In this document: positions 16,030 to 24,128 of the stretch, in pieces
How positions within the stretch are numbered: the first letter of the stretch is position 1
Layout: every line of letters begins with the position of its first letter
Origin: a virus
Length of the DNA stretch: 24,899 bases
Reading direction: 5' to 3' (one strand)
IMG/VR virus record: IMGVR_UViG_3300025669_000181
Location: 1-24,899 of that record
Made by a program: the position numbers and the translations under genes
The notes under the pieces: model-generated
The model's input: only the letters and a program-made list of their open reading frames with translations
The model's database searches: none
Told to the model about the DNA's origin: nothing

Positions 16030-17174
16030 TAATACCGATCGCAAATAGTATTCGATTCAGGAAAGTTGACAGCAACTATACAAACATTGAAAATACTTTA
16101 ATGAAAAACCAAGCGGGTTTTAATCGTTTATATTATCAATATTGCCAGAGATTCCTTACAACGGAAACAAGGAAGATCCAAATAAGAGCGACCTCTGACA
16201 CCCTGCCAACGGTAACGGCTTATCATGCAGATAATACTACAACGGCAATAACTCCAACGGGATCTGCATACGTTTCGAGATACGATACTACAGGAGACGG
16301 AAATTATGATTTATGGTTTTTTGAATTTGACGTTTTAATGTCAAGTTTTTTAACCTCAACTTATATAACAGCGGTGCAAGACGGCGAAACGTGGATAAGC
16401 GAACAATTTAAGGGCGATGCTGATTTATTAACAGAATTGAATGCAGGCGAAGCAATACAAATAGAATATTACAATTTTGATAATGCTTTTTTAATGGATT
16501 ATTCCACTGGGATAGTTGGCGTTTTTTATATCGGCGGTTATATTCCAGACTTTGAAGTCGGGGGTGAGTTTTCCGTATTCGATAATCAAACAGAAAAAAC
16601 AATATTAAAAAGTTCAGCTTTTAAAATAGCTAAATTTGTGAGCGAGAGCGTTCCAATATGGATATACGAATTATTGTCTATTGCATCAAGGATGGATAAT
16701 TTTACAGTAAACGGAATTTCATATATTACAGAAGATGCGCCGGAAATAAAACAACAAGGGCAAACCAATTTATATGAATTAACTTTGAGTTTGACGGATA
16801 AAGAATATTTGGGTGTAAACTCAGACGATACAGGATTTGACATAGAAAGCATAATTGAAACCGAAGGCATGAGCAACTTACAACAATTAGCACAAAGCGG
16901 GAATATTCAGTTTGATATTCCGGCAGGCTGGCAGGTACACACTTTTACAGCATTAAAAACAGCAGGTGTAACAGGTTCGGTAAAAGCAGGGACTACAATC
17001 GGAGCGCAAGACATTGTCTATCCGTTGACTTTAGCAGATGCCAATCCCGCAACGGTAAGTTTACATTTTGATAAAAGCATGAGCGCGGCGAGTGTTTTAT
17101 ATGTTAACATTTCAGGAGCTGGCGTAACAGCTGATATTTATATAATGTTATTAAGAAATATACAAGCGACATGA
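16026..17174 (+). CDS. Baseplate-associated tail protein (382 aa)
   Basis: This gene overlaps the preceding tail gene as ATGA and the following fibre gene by the same kind of overlap. Residues 1-270 form a beta-rich domain starting IIPIANSIRFRKVDSNYTNI, with WFFEFDVLM and IWIYELLSIASRMDNFTVNG as strands; this pairs in gene order with the 706-aa protein in related Bacteroidota phages. A linker (MSNLQQLAQSG) leads to a C-terminal beta-sandwich of about 100 residues: FDIPAGWQVHTFTALKTAG, then VKAGTTIGAQDIVYPLTLA, which looks like a small module often fused to tail and fibre proteins. It probably forms part of the tail tip between hub and fibres. No catalytic motif is seen. Confidence 0.6.
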   Translation: MIIPIANSIRFRKVDSNYTNIENTLMKNQAGFNRLYYQYCQRFLTTETRKIQIRATSDTLPTVTAYHADNTTTAITPTGSAYVSRYDTTGDGNYDLWFFEFDVLMSSFLTSTYITAVQDGETWISEQFKGDADLLTELNAGEAIQIEYYNFDNAFLMDYSTGIVGVFYIGGYIPDFEVGGEFSVFDNQTEKTILKSSAFKIAKFVSESVPIWIYELLSIASRMDNFTVNGISYITEDAPEIKQQGQTNLYELTLSLTDKEYLGVNSDDTGFDIESIIETEGMSNLQQLAQSGNIQFDIPAGWQVHTFTALKTAGVTGSVKAGTTIGAQDIVYPLTLADANPATVSLHFDKSMSAASVLYVNISGAGVTADIYIMLLRNIQAT

Positions 17175-19507
17175 AAAAGATAATTTTATTTATAGGTTTT
17201 ATTTTTTGTTTGACCGTTGCTTTTGGGCAACAAACAAGAGTGGATACCAGGCAATTAATTGTTCGCGATTCTATTAATTTAGTTGGTGAATGGATTAGTA
17301 TTTCAGGTGCAACGAATGACCAGGTAATCGGGCGTGTTGATGGCAGGTGGGTAAATACTACATTGGGGGATAGAAAAGACAGCGTATTTGTAACAATTTC
17401 GGCAGATACATTATTCATCGGAACGGACACAATTATCAGTAATCTATTAACTGATTTTGATACAACTGGTTTTAGTTTGACCATTTCGCAGGTTATTGAT
17501 TTGGCAGATTCTTTATCAACACTCTGGACGGCAATAGACTTAAATACCGCTCGTGACAGTTTAGATAATTTGGCAGATGTACACGTTACAGGGGCGGCGG
17601 TTGACGACATACTTTCTTTCGATGGGATGAATTGGGTACATAGTTCTGGAATAACCCTCTCCGGCGGTATTGGGATTACTTTTTATATGGACGACACCGA
17701 AATAATAGGAACAGGCGTTAATAGCGATTATCCTATAAAAACACTTTCAAAAGTACCTGTATTAACAGCAGAAGATGTTGATGCAATCCCGGTAACCAAT
17801 AACACTGTTCTATATGGTGCTTACCTTTATGATTTTGCCCTTGGTGGGGTTGTTATCGATGCCGGGGACTGGAGTTTTTTGACTTACGCATCGGTTAACT
17901 CTGTTGGAGGAGGCAGGGAATCGAGTATTACACGGAATATTTATATAGTCGAAGTTGGCAGTACAATTACCACAACGGGAACGGGAACAAGCCGAACAGC
18001 CACGGCGGCTAGTGGAACGCCATTTGTCACTGGTGACGCTTCCGCAACAAATACAGATGCGGGATATTTACAAACACCGCAAGGGCTTTATCAAATTACT
18101 GGATATACTTCACCAACGATTGTAACCGTCTTAGTACCTACGACTTACACAAATGAAAGCGGCGTTACTTTTCAAACTTATAAAAAGCAGTTCGGTTCAT
18201 CTACGGGGGAAATTACATCAATTGGAACGAACTACACTCTATATTCAGTAAACGCGGTACATGCTGAAATAATTATTAATAATACTGATAAATTAGCAGA
18301 ATTGGTTTTCGGTATTTCGAACAATACAACCACTGTTTCATTTGTTCATAACGGGAATTTACATTATAGTCATTTCGTTACACCGTTGGCAGTTGCCCAC
18401 AATGATTTAAAAGGGTTAAATGCTGGTGACAGCTACGAACATTTGACACAGGCGCAAAAAAATATAAATCTTAATTTTGCGGATTCTGTTTCTTTGAATT
18501 CCGCAGTTGCTGCCAACACGGGCAAAGACACAACAGGAATATATCACGCAAACCGAACTGATTTAAATTTGGTTTCAGGTTCAAATACAGGCGATCAATC
18601 GCTAACAGGATATTTACAAGACAATGTTGGAATTGCAGGCGGAACTACTTTAATCGGTGGCACGAGTGTAACGGATACATTAGTACTCCAGGGAACTTCT
18701 GGAAATGGTACATTAACCTCACCAGCCGTCCGAGTGGATGTTGGAAATGACGGGGCTACCGAAGCAATTACTGTTTTGAATAACGGGAAGGTGGGCATCG
18801 GGACGACGAGTCCAGATTATCTATTACATGTAATAGGTGATATGGAACTTGAAGGTGTTTTATTAGTAGATGAATATATTTATCATAATGATGATTTTCA
18901 TACAAATATACGGTTTGTTTCTGACCAAATAATATTTAATGCTGGCGGTGTTAGTATGCTTGGGTTAGCCGAAGGCACTCAAGATGTATTCAGAATAAAT
19001 CCTAATTTAGTAGATATAGATTTTAATGTTTTTAGTAGTTTAAGTTCGGGAGCATTATTTGTAGAAGGAAGTTCAGGCAACGTCGGCATCGGTACAATCG
19101 CCCCCACAGCGGCACTTCACATAAAAGCCGGAACAGCAACAGCCAGTACCGCCCCTTTAAAATTCACAAGTGGAACATTAAACACAACACCAGAAGCGGG
19201 GGCGGTTGAATTTTTAACAGATGCTTATTATGGAACTATAACAACAGCAGCAGAAAGGAAACAATTTGCTTTTACAAGCGATATTGCAACCAATATTTAT
19301 AACGAAGTGCCAACGGGGTTAATAAATAGTTCAAACGATACTTATACAACAGCCAGCACTTTTGTAACCAATTCAACACAAACATATTTGAACGGAATAA
19401 GGCAAAAATTAAACGTTCATTATATCGAAAGTGGAAGTACAATTGTATTTCAGGCGAGTTATATCCCACAAACCGGGGACATTTTATTTCTCGATTATCA
19501 AAATTAA
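17171..19507 (+). CDS. Modular tail fibre protein with signal peptide (778 aa)
   Basis: The N-terminus (MKKIILFIGFIFCLTVAFG, then QQTRVD) is a strong signal peptide with Gln at the predicted +1 position. The body is a string of fibre modules: HNDLKGLNAGDSYEHLTQAQ (about 412-431, a known tail-fibre motif), NTGKDTTGIYHANR, SNTGDQSLTGYL, then NDGATEAITVLNNGKVGIGT and NVGIGTIAPTAALHIKAG of the 'VGIGTtsP...L.v' type. The last 70 residues (TYLNGIRQKLNVHYIESGST to DYQN) match a widespread fibre-tip domain: 'N..F......~vylNGirq..g.~Y...g.~i.f...p..gd.l...Y'. It is likely a receptor-contact or tip-scaffold protein. Why it needs a signal peptide is unclear. Confidence 0.7.
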   Translation: MKKIILFIGFIFCLTVAFGQQTRVDTRQLIVRDSINLVGEWISISGATNDQVIGRVDGRWVNTTLGDRKDSVFVTISADTLFIGTDTIISNLLTDFDTTGFSLTISQVIDLADSLSTLWTAIDLNTARDSLDNLADVHVTGAAVDDILSFDGMNWVHSSGITLSGGIGITFYMDDTEIIGTGVNSDYPIKTLSKVPVLTAEDVDAIPVTNNTVLYGAYLYDFALGGVVIDAGDWSFLTYASVNSVGGGRESSITRNIYIVEVGSTITTTGTGTSRTATAASGTPFVTGDASATNTDAGYLQTPQGLYQITGYTSPTIVTVLVPTTYTNESGVTFQTYKKQFGSSTGEITSIGTNYTLYSVNAVHAEIIINNTDKLAELVFGISNNTTTVSFVHNGNLHYSHFVTPLAVAHNDLKGLNAGDSYEHLTQAQKNINLNFADSVSLNSAVAANTGKDTTGIYHANRTDLNLVSGSNTGDQSLTGYLQDNVGIAGGTTLIGGTSVTDTLVLQGTSGNGTLTSPAVRVDVGNDGATEAITVLNNGKVGIGTTSPDYLLHVIGDMELEGVLLVDEYIYHNDDFHTNIRFVSDQIIFNAGGVSMLGLAEGTQDVFRINPNLVDIDFNVFSSLSSGALFVEGSSGNVGIGTIAPTAALHIKAGTATASTAPLKFTSGTLNTTPEAGAVEFLTDAYYGTITTAAERKQFAFTSDIATNIYNEVPTGLINSSNDTYTTASTFVTNSTQTYLNGIRQKLNVHYIESGSTIVFQASYIPQTGDILFLDYQN

Positions 19508-19512
19508 AAATT

Positions 19513-19914
19513 ATGAAAACGTTAATTATTTTAGTATTATTATTTTTCAGCTTCGCGGCAAACAGGCAGGAGAATTATAAAATTTCCCGTTATGAACAAA
19601 GTTCTATACAATTATTTATTTGCATAAACCACATCGATAAACCGGTGTATGTTGAACATTTTTTCACCGAAGGCGAAAGGTCAACAGCGGATTCGATAAA
19701 ATTAACTATTGAAGGGTTGCTGGCGGATTTGGAAATTAAAGCAGATGAATATTTCGCACCGGAAATTATAACTAAAAAAGAATCTAAGGGAATGGTATTT
19801 TCAAAAGAGAATATTGTAGTAATAAAAGCCAGGAAATTATTGAAAATTGACAGCTTAAAAATTATACCGAAAGATATTAAAATTACAACAGAAATTTTAA
19901 AAATAGAAAAATGA
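19513..19914 (+). CDS. Small protein with signal peptide, unknown (133 aa)
   Basis: The N-terminus MKTLIILVLLFFSFAANRQ is a signal peptide; cleavage could fall after the Phe-Ala or Ala-Ala near residues 15-16. The mature part is about 115 residues, with a probable mixed strand and helix fold (IQLFICINHIDKPVYVEHFF; then helix TADSIKLTIEGLLADLEIKA) and a Lys-rich C-terminus. I recognise no family, no lipobox and no catalytic motif. It sits between two fibre genes, five bases after one stop and overlapping the next start as ATGA. Possible roles are a fibre assembly factor or a periplasmic/envelope protein; neither is supported beyond location. Confidence 0.6.
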   Translation: MKTLIILVLLFFSFAANRQENYKISRYEQSSIQLFICINHIDKPVYVEHFFTEGERSTADSIKLTIEGLLADLEIKADEYFAPEIITKKESKGMVFSKENIVVIKARKLLKIDSLKIIPKDIKITTEILKIEK

Positions 19915-22900
19915 AAAAATTAATATTTTTACTTTTATTATTTGTTTCAATAAATAGTTACGGTCAATTAATCCGACAAACGCAAACAGAGGTATTGGAT
20001 ACGTTAATTACTCAGATTATTGATGCTAATTGGCAAACATTTATATCGAATAATACTGCCGTTTTAATAAATACCGGCAAAGACACAACTGGAATTTATC
20101 ATTCAAACCGTGCTATTTTAGACGCTACAACGGCGAGTTTTACAACAACAATTTCATCTGCAATAAGTGCTAACACTGGCAAAGACACAACGGGTATATA
20201 TCATTCAAATCGAACAGCGTTAAATAGTGTTTCCGGAACAAATACCGGGGACCAGGATTTGAGTACTTTCCTTTTAAAAGCAAATTTCGGGGATAGTTTA
20301 CAAGCACATTTTTTAATAGACTTGGATAGTGCCGGGTTTATAATCGACACTACACAGGTCAAAGATTTATTATTGTTCGTACAGAACAACGGCGGCACGG
20401 CTTCCATGGTTTATCCCGGTGCAGGGGTTGCTGTTTCTACAAGTACGGCGTGGGGGACTTCGTTAACAAATACAACCGTTGGAAGCAATTTGTTAGAACT
20501 TCCAAATCCCGATGCAAACACTTTTTTAAAATTAAATTCCAACAATACGGTTTCTGCCTTAGATTTTAGAGATTTTCAGGCAGCTATTGGAATACAAGCG
20601 CATGGAAGGTCAATCGTTGGGCAAATACCAGCGGCGGGGATTACTTTTTTGAAAATGAATAATAACGTTGCATCATGGCGTTCGGCAGCTTTATTTTTAA
20701 GTGATATTGGCGCGGGCGATGTTTCATTTACAGATACCGTTTCGATTATCGCAACAAAGTACGATATTGATACAATTAGCGCGGCGGAGTTAACACTTCA
20801 AGAGGTTACCGATTTTGGGGCAACCTCGACAAATGATGTAACTGTTAATAGTATTGACATTGCAAAAGACCAATATTATAAAATTAATGCAATACCTGCT
20901 TTTACTATTAATGAAGGTACTGCAACAGGAACGTATCCTAATACATACGGGGGTCAAGGTGCCGGAAATGATGCAGCAAATAGTCAAACATCTTACGGAC
21001 AAAATGCAGGAAACAATGCCACGGGTAAAAGAAATACACTAGGGGGGTCAGCTACTGGAATCAACAGCACAGGAGATGATTCAGACTTTTGGGCGTACCA
21101 AGCAGGTCGGGATAACACAGGGCACAAAGTATCGGCACGAGGTACAAGGGCAGGAAAAGATAACACAGGGGATAACAGTGTCTTTGATGGATACGAAGCT
21201 GGCGAAGGGAACACCTTGGATAATCAATATATTTTAAAACATTCCGCCGCAAATGCAAACCCATTAATAACCGGGGATTTTTTAAGCAGGAATTTATGGT
21301 TTGGGAATTCTATTTACATAGCAGAACAGGCAACGCCGGATGCAGACAGCACGGGACAATTCCAGTTATGGGTAAAAAATACAACTCCAAATGAATTGTG
21401 GGGTACAGATGACGCGGGATCTGATTTTCAATTAGGAACAGCCAGCGCGACTAATTTAAGCCTTGGAACTGTCACAGCTACGACAATGGATGTAAATTCC
21501 AGTGCTGGGACAAATGCAACATTGATTGCGGCAGATACCGATGATGCGGGTCTTTTGACAGCAGCGGGGTTTGATGCCATTGCTGCGAACACTGGCAAAG
21601 ACACGACAGGAATTTATCATTCAAACCGTGCTATTTTAGACGCTACAACTGCAAGTTTTACAACAACTTTATCCTCAGAAATAAGTGCAAATACAAGTAA
21701 AACAACAAACGCGACACACACCGGGCAAGTGACAGGTGCAACGGTGTTAACGTTAGATAAAACGGCAATAACCGATCAGACATTAGCGACTGCCACAAGT
21801 GCAGATACTGTTTTGATAATTGATGCAACGGACGGATTGACTAAAAAAGCTGCTATTGCTGATTTTGCCAGTGCAGGGGGAGATATGTCGGCAGCTGTTT
21901 ACGACCCCGCGACAATTACAGAACAGTTAATAGGGTTAACAGCGATTCAAACATTAACAAATAAAACGCTTACAACCCCAACAATAGGAGATTTTACAAA
22001 TGCCACACACGCACATACGGCTAATGCAAGCGGTGGGACTTTGGCGGCTGCTGCTATTTCTGATTTTGATACAGAGGTGGGCAATAATACAGCGGTTGCA
22101 GCCAATACCGGCAAAGATACAACCGGAATTTATCACAGTAACCGTAGTATTTTAGATGCCACGACCGCGAGTTTTACAACAACAATTTCTTCTGCAATAA
22201 GTGCAAACACTGGGAAAGACACCACAGGGATTTATCACAGTAATCGAAGTATTTTAGACGCGACAACTGCTAGTTTCACGACAACTTTATCCTCAGAAAT
22301 AAGTGCAAATACAAGTAAAACAACAAACGCGACACATACTGGAGAGGTAACAGGTTCGGGATCTTTGACATTAGATGAAAGTGCAATTGAAAATCAGCCA
22401 TTAGTAACAATAGTAGGTTTAGATACTGTTTTAATAAGAGATGCAACGGACGGGAATTTTAAAAAAGGTTTAGTTTCCGATATTGTCGCAATCGGTACAA
22501 GCCCGACATTTGCAGATATTTCAGGATATTCAACAACCGAAGCAGATTATACAATTCAAATGGAATCAGATGTTGATATGTTTATAAAAGGAGCTGGCCC
22601 CGTTACGAATTGGAAGTTTGAAGAATCAACAGCTACTTTATTTGGTAGTATCTTTTCAGGTACCGACTTTTATCTCGAAAGTTCGGCAACGAAAATTGAA
22701 AAAGATGGTTCTGGTAATATGCTGTTTACCGATGCTGTGACAGGTGCAAAAACGCTTGCAGAATTATCAGCGGCAGGCGGCACCCCTGGGGGATCTAATA
22801 CGCAAATTCAATATAATAATGGAGGTGCTTTTGGTGGAAGTGTTAATTTAACATTTGACGGTACGGATGTAACAGTGCAAGGAGATGTAACTGTTGCAAA

Positions 22901-24128
22901 TATTGCCTACGGTGAAGGGTGGGACGGTAATAATAAAGCAACAACACAAAATTCAATTTTTGATAAATTGGAAGCTGTTTTATTAACAATTCCACCGATT
23001 AATTCGCCATTTATAACAAGGACTTTAACATCCGCCTTAACAAATGAACAGGCTTTGAGTGAGTTGGCTACTGGTTTTATGAAGTCCGATGGTTCTACTG
23101 GAATTGTAACTACACAAGCGCAAATTGCTTTAGCTTCCGATGTATCGGGAAATTTACCGGTTGCAAATCTTAATTCTGGAACGAGTGCAAGCGGTTCTAC
23201 ATTTTGGCGCGGGGACGGGATTTGGGCAACACCAGCGGGGAGTGGTGATTTTTTAGCAGACGGAACTATTCCAATGACAGGAAATCTAAATTTAGCTGGC
23301 AATAATTTAATTGGGGGAACGGCAACAAGTTCAGACCTGAATTTTAAAACAACTACAGGCGAAGGGACATCGGGTGCAGATATGCACTTTTTAACAGGAA
23401 ATGACGGAGCTACCGAAGCAATGACAATTTTAAACGATGGAAAAGTGGGGATAAATGAAGCCGCGCCAGAATATGAACTTGAGATAAATGGTGATTTAGG
23501 TACATCTGGAAGTATTTTTAAAAATGTCGATAATTCATCTATAATAACATCTGGAGGAACATCGGTCGCCACTGGAGCTTATTCAATATTCAGTGGTTCA
23601 ACTCGGACAAATCAAAAAGGGAATATTGCTTTTTGGGTAAACACAGCAGAAGCTTACGTTGGAGGTAATGACCATATGATCTCTTTTGGGCATTATAACG
23701 GAGCATCGACATGGAGCAAAAAATTAATAATTAGTAAAGACGGATATGTCGGAGTTTTAAATGAAACCCCATCGGTTGAATTCGATGTGACGGGGGCGGG
23801 ATTATTTTCGAGTACTGTTACAGCTACGAATTTTATATTAAGTTCAGATAGGAGATTAAAGGGAAATATTAAAAAAATCAAAAATCTTAATTGGGTCGAT
23901 AATGTAAAATTCAAATCCTTTTCGATGAAGAATGATAAAACTCATTCACTGAGATACGGGATTATTGCTCAGGACATTAAAAAGATTAATCCTGAAATGG
24001 TAACTACAAATAAGGACGGAATGATGGCAGTTAAATATATTGATGTTTTAATTGCTAAAGTAGCGAGACAGGATGAAATTATAAACAATTTAATCAAACG
24101 GATTGAAAAATTGGAAGATGAAAAATAA
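19911..24128 (+). CDS. Long tail fibre with signal peptide and C-terminal S74 chaperone domain (1405 aa)
   Basis: The N-terminus MKKLIFLLLLFVSINSYG, then QLIRQT, is a signal peptide obeying the Bacteroidota Q-rule. Several copies of a 34-residue module beginning NTGKDTTGIYHSNR follow. Residues about 346-440 carry Gly-Ala-Asn repeats of about 16 residues (YADA-head-like: QAGRDNTG, RAGKDNTG). Then come fibre modules THTGEVTGSGSLTLDESAI, NTQIQYNNGGAFGGS and NDGATEAMTILNDGKVGI. The last 94 residues are an S74 intramolecular chaperone: SDRRLK at 1312-1317 carries the catalytic Ser1312/Lys1317 pair, then YGIIAQDIKKINPEMV and KYIDVLIAKVARQ with a closing coiled coil. It trimerises the fibre and then cuts itself off just before Ser1312. 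Likely a main receptor-binding fibre. Confidence 0.8.
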   Translation: MKKLIFLLLLFVSINSYGQLIRQTQTEVLDTLITQIIDANWQTFISNNTAVLINTGKDTTGIYHSNRAILDATTASFTTTISSAISANTGKDTTGIYHSNRTALNSVSGTNTGDQDLSTFLLKANFGDSLQAHFLIDLDSAGFIIDTTQVKDLLLFVQNNGGTASMVYPGAGVAVSTSTAWGTSLTNTTVGSNLLELPNPDANTFLKLNSNNTVSALDFRDFQAAIGIQAHGRSIVGQIPAAGITFLKMNNNVASWRSAALFLSDIGAGDVSFTDTVSIIATKYDIDTISAAELTLQEVTDFGATSTNDVTVNSIDIAKDQYYKINAIPAFTINEGTATGTYPNTYGGQGAGNDAANSQTSYGQNAGNNATGKRNTLGGSATGINSTGDDSDFWAYQAGRDNTGHKVSARGTRAGKDNTGDNSVFDGYEAGEGNTLDNQYILKHSAANANPLITGDFLSRNLWFGNSIYIAEQATPDADSTGQFQLWVKNTTPNELWGTDDAGSDFQLGTASATNLSLGTVTATTMDVNSSAGTNATLIAADTDDAGLLTAAGFDAIAANTGKDTTGIYHSNRAILDATTASFTTTLSSEISANTSKTTNATHTGQVTGATVLTLDKTAITDQTLATATSADTVLIIDATDGLTKKAAIADFASAGGDMSAAVYDPATITEQLIGLTAIQTLTNKTLTTPTIGDFTNATHAHTANASGGTLAAAAISDFDTEVGNNTAVAANTGKDTTGIYHSNRSILDATTASFTTTISSAISANTGKDTTGIYHSNRSILDATTASFTTTLSSEISANTSKTTNATHTGEVTGSGSLTLDESAIENQPLVTIVGLDTVLIRDATDGNFKKGLVSDIVAIGTSPTFADISGYSTTEADYTIQMESDVDMFIKGAGPVTNWKFEESTATLFGSIFSGTDFYLESSATKIEKDGSGNMLFTDAVTGAKTLAELSAAGGTPGGSNTQIQYNNGGAFGGSVNLTFDGTDVTVQGDVTVANIAYGEGWDGNNKATTQNSIFDKLEAVLLTIPPINSPFITRTLTSALTNEQALSELATGFMKSDGSTGIVTTQAQIALASDVSGNLPVANLNSGTSASGSTFWRGDGIWATPAGSGDFLADGTIPMTGNLNLAGNNLIGGTATSSDLNFKTTTGEGTSGADMHFLTGNDGATEAMTILNDGKVGINEAAPEYELEINGDLGTSGSIFKNVDNSSIITSGGTSVATGAYSIFSGSTRTNQKGNIAFWVNTAEAYVGGNDHMISFGHYNGASTWSKKLIISKDGYVGVLNETPSVEFDVTGAGLFSSTVTATNFILSSDRRLKGNIKKIKNLNWVDNVKFKSFSMKNDKTHSLRYGIIAQDIKKINPEMVTTNKDGMMAVKYIDVLIAKVARQDEIINNLIKRIEKLEDEK
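20070..22307 (+). repeat. Dispersed and tandem fibre modules (34-aa unit)
   Basis: A 102-bp unit encoding NTGKDTTGIYHSNR followed by 'xxLDATTASFTTT' and 'SS.ISA' starts at 20070, 20172 (only the first 14 residues kept), 21588, 22104 and 22206. A sixth copy of the 14-residue head lies at 18514-18555 in the other fibre gene. The pairs 20070/20172 and 22104/22206 are in tandem at exactly 102 bp. After units at 21588 and 22206 the sequence continues into a shared NTSKTTNATHTG block. Confidence 0.85.
21663..21718 (+). repeat. 56-bp exact direct repeat, copy 1 (copy 2 at 22281-22336)
   Basis: The segment from acaactttatcctcagaa to gcgacaca is identical at 21663-21718 and 22281-22336, while flanking codons for the same amino acids differ at silent sites. 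That mixture of identical and diverged stretches points to recent gene conversion or recombination inside the fibre gene, not only selection on protein sequence. Confidence 0.85.
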
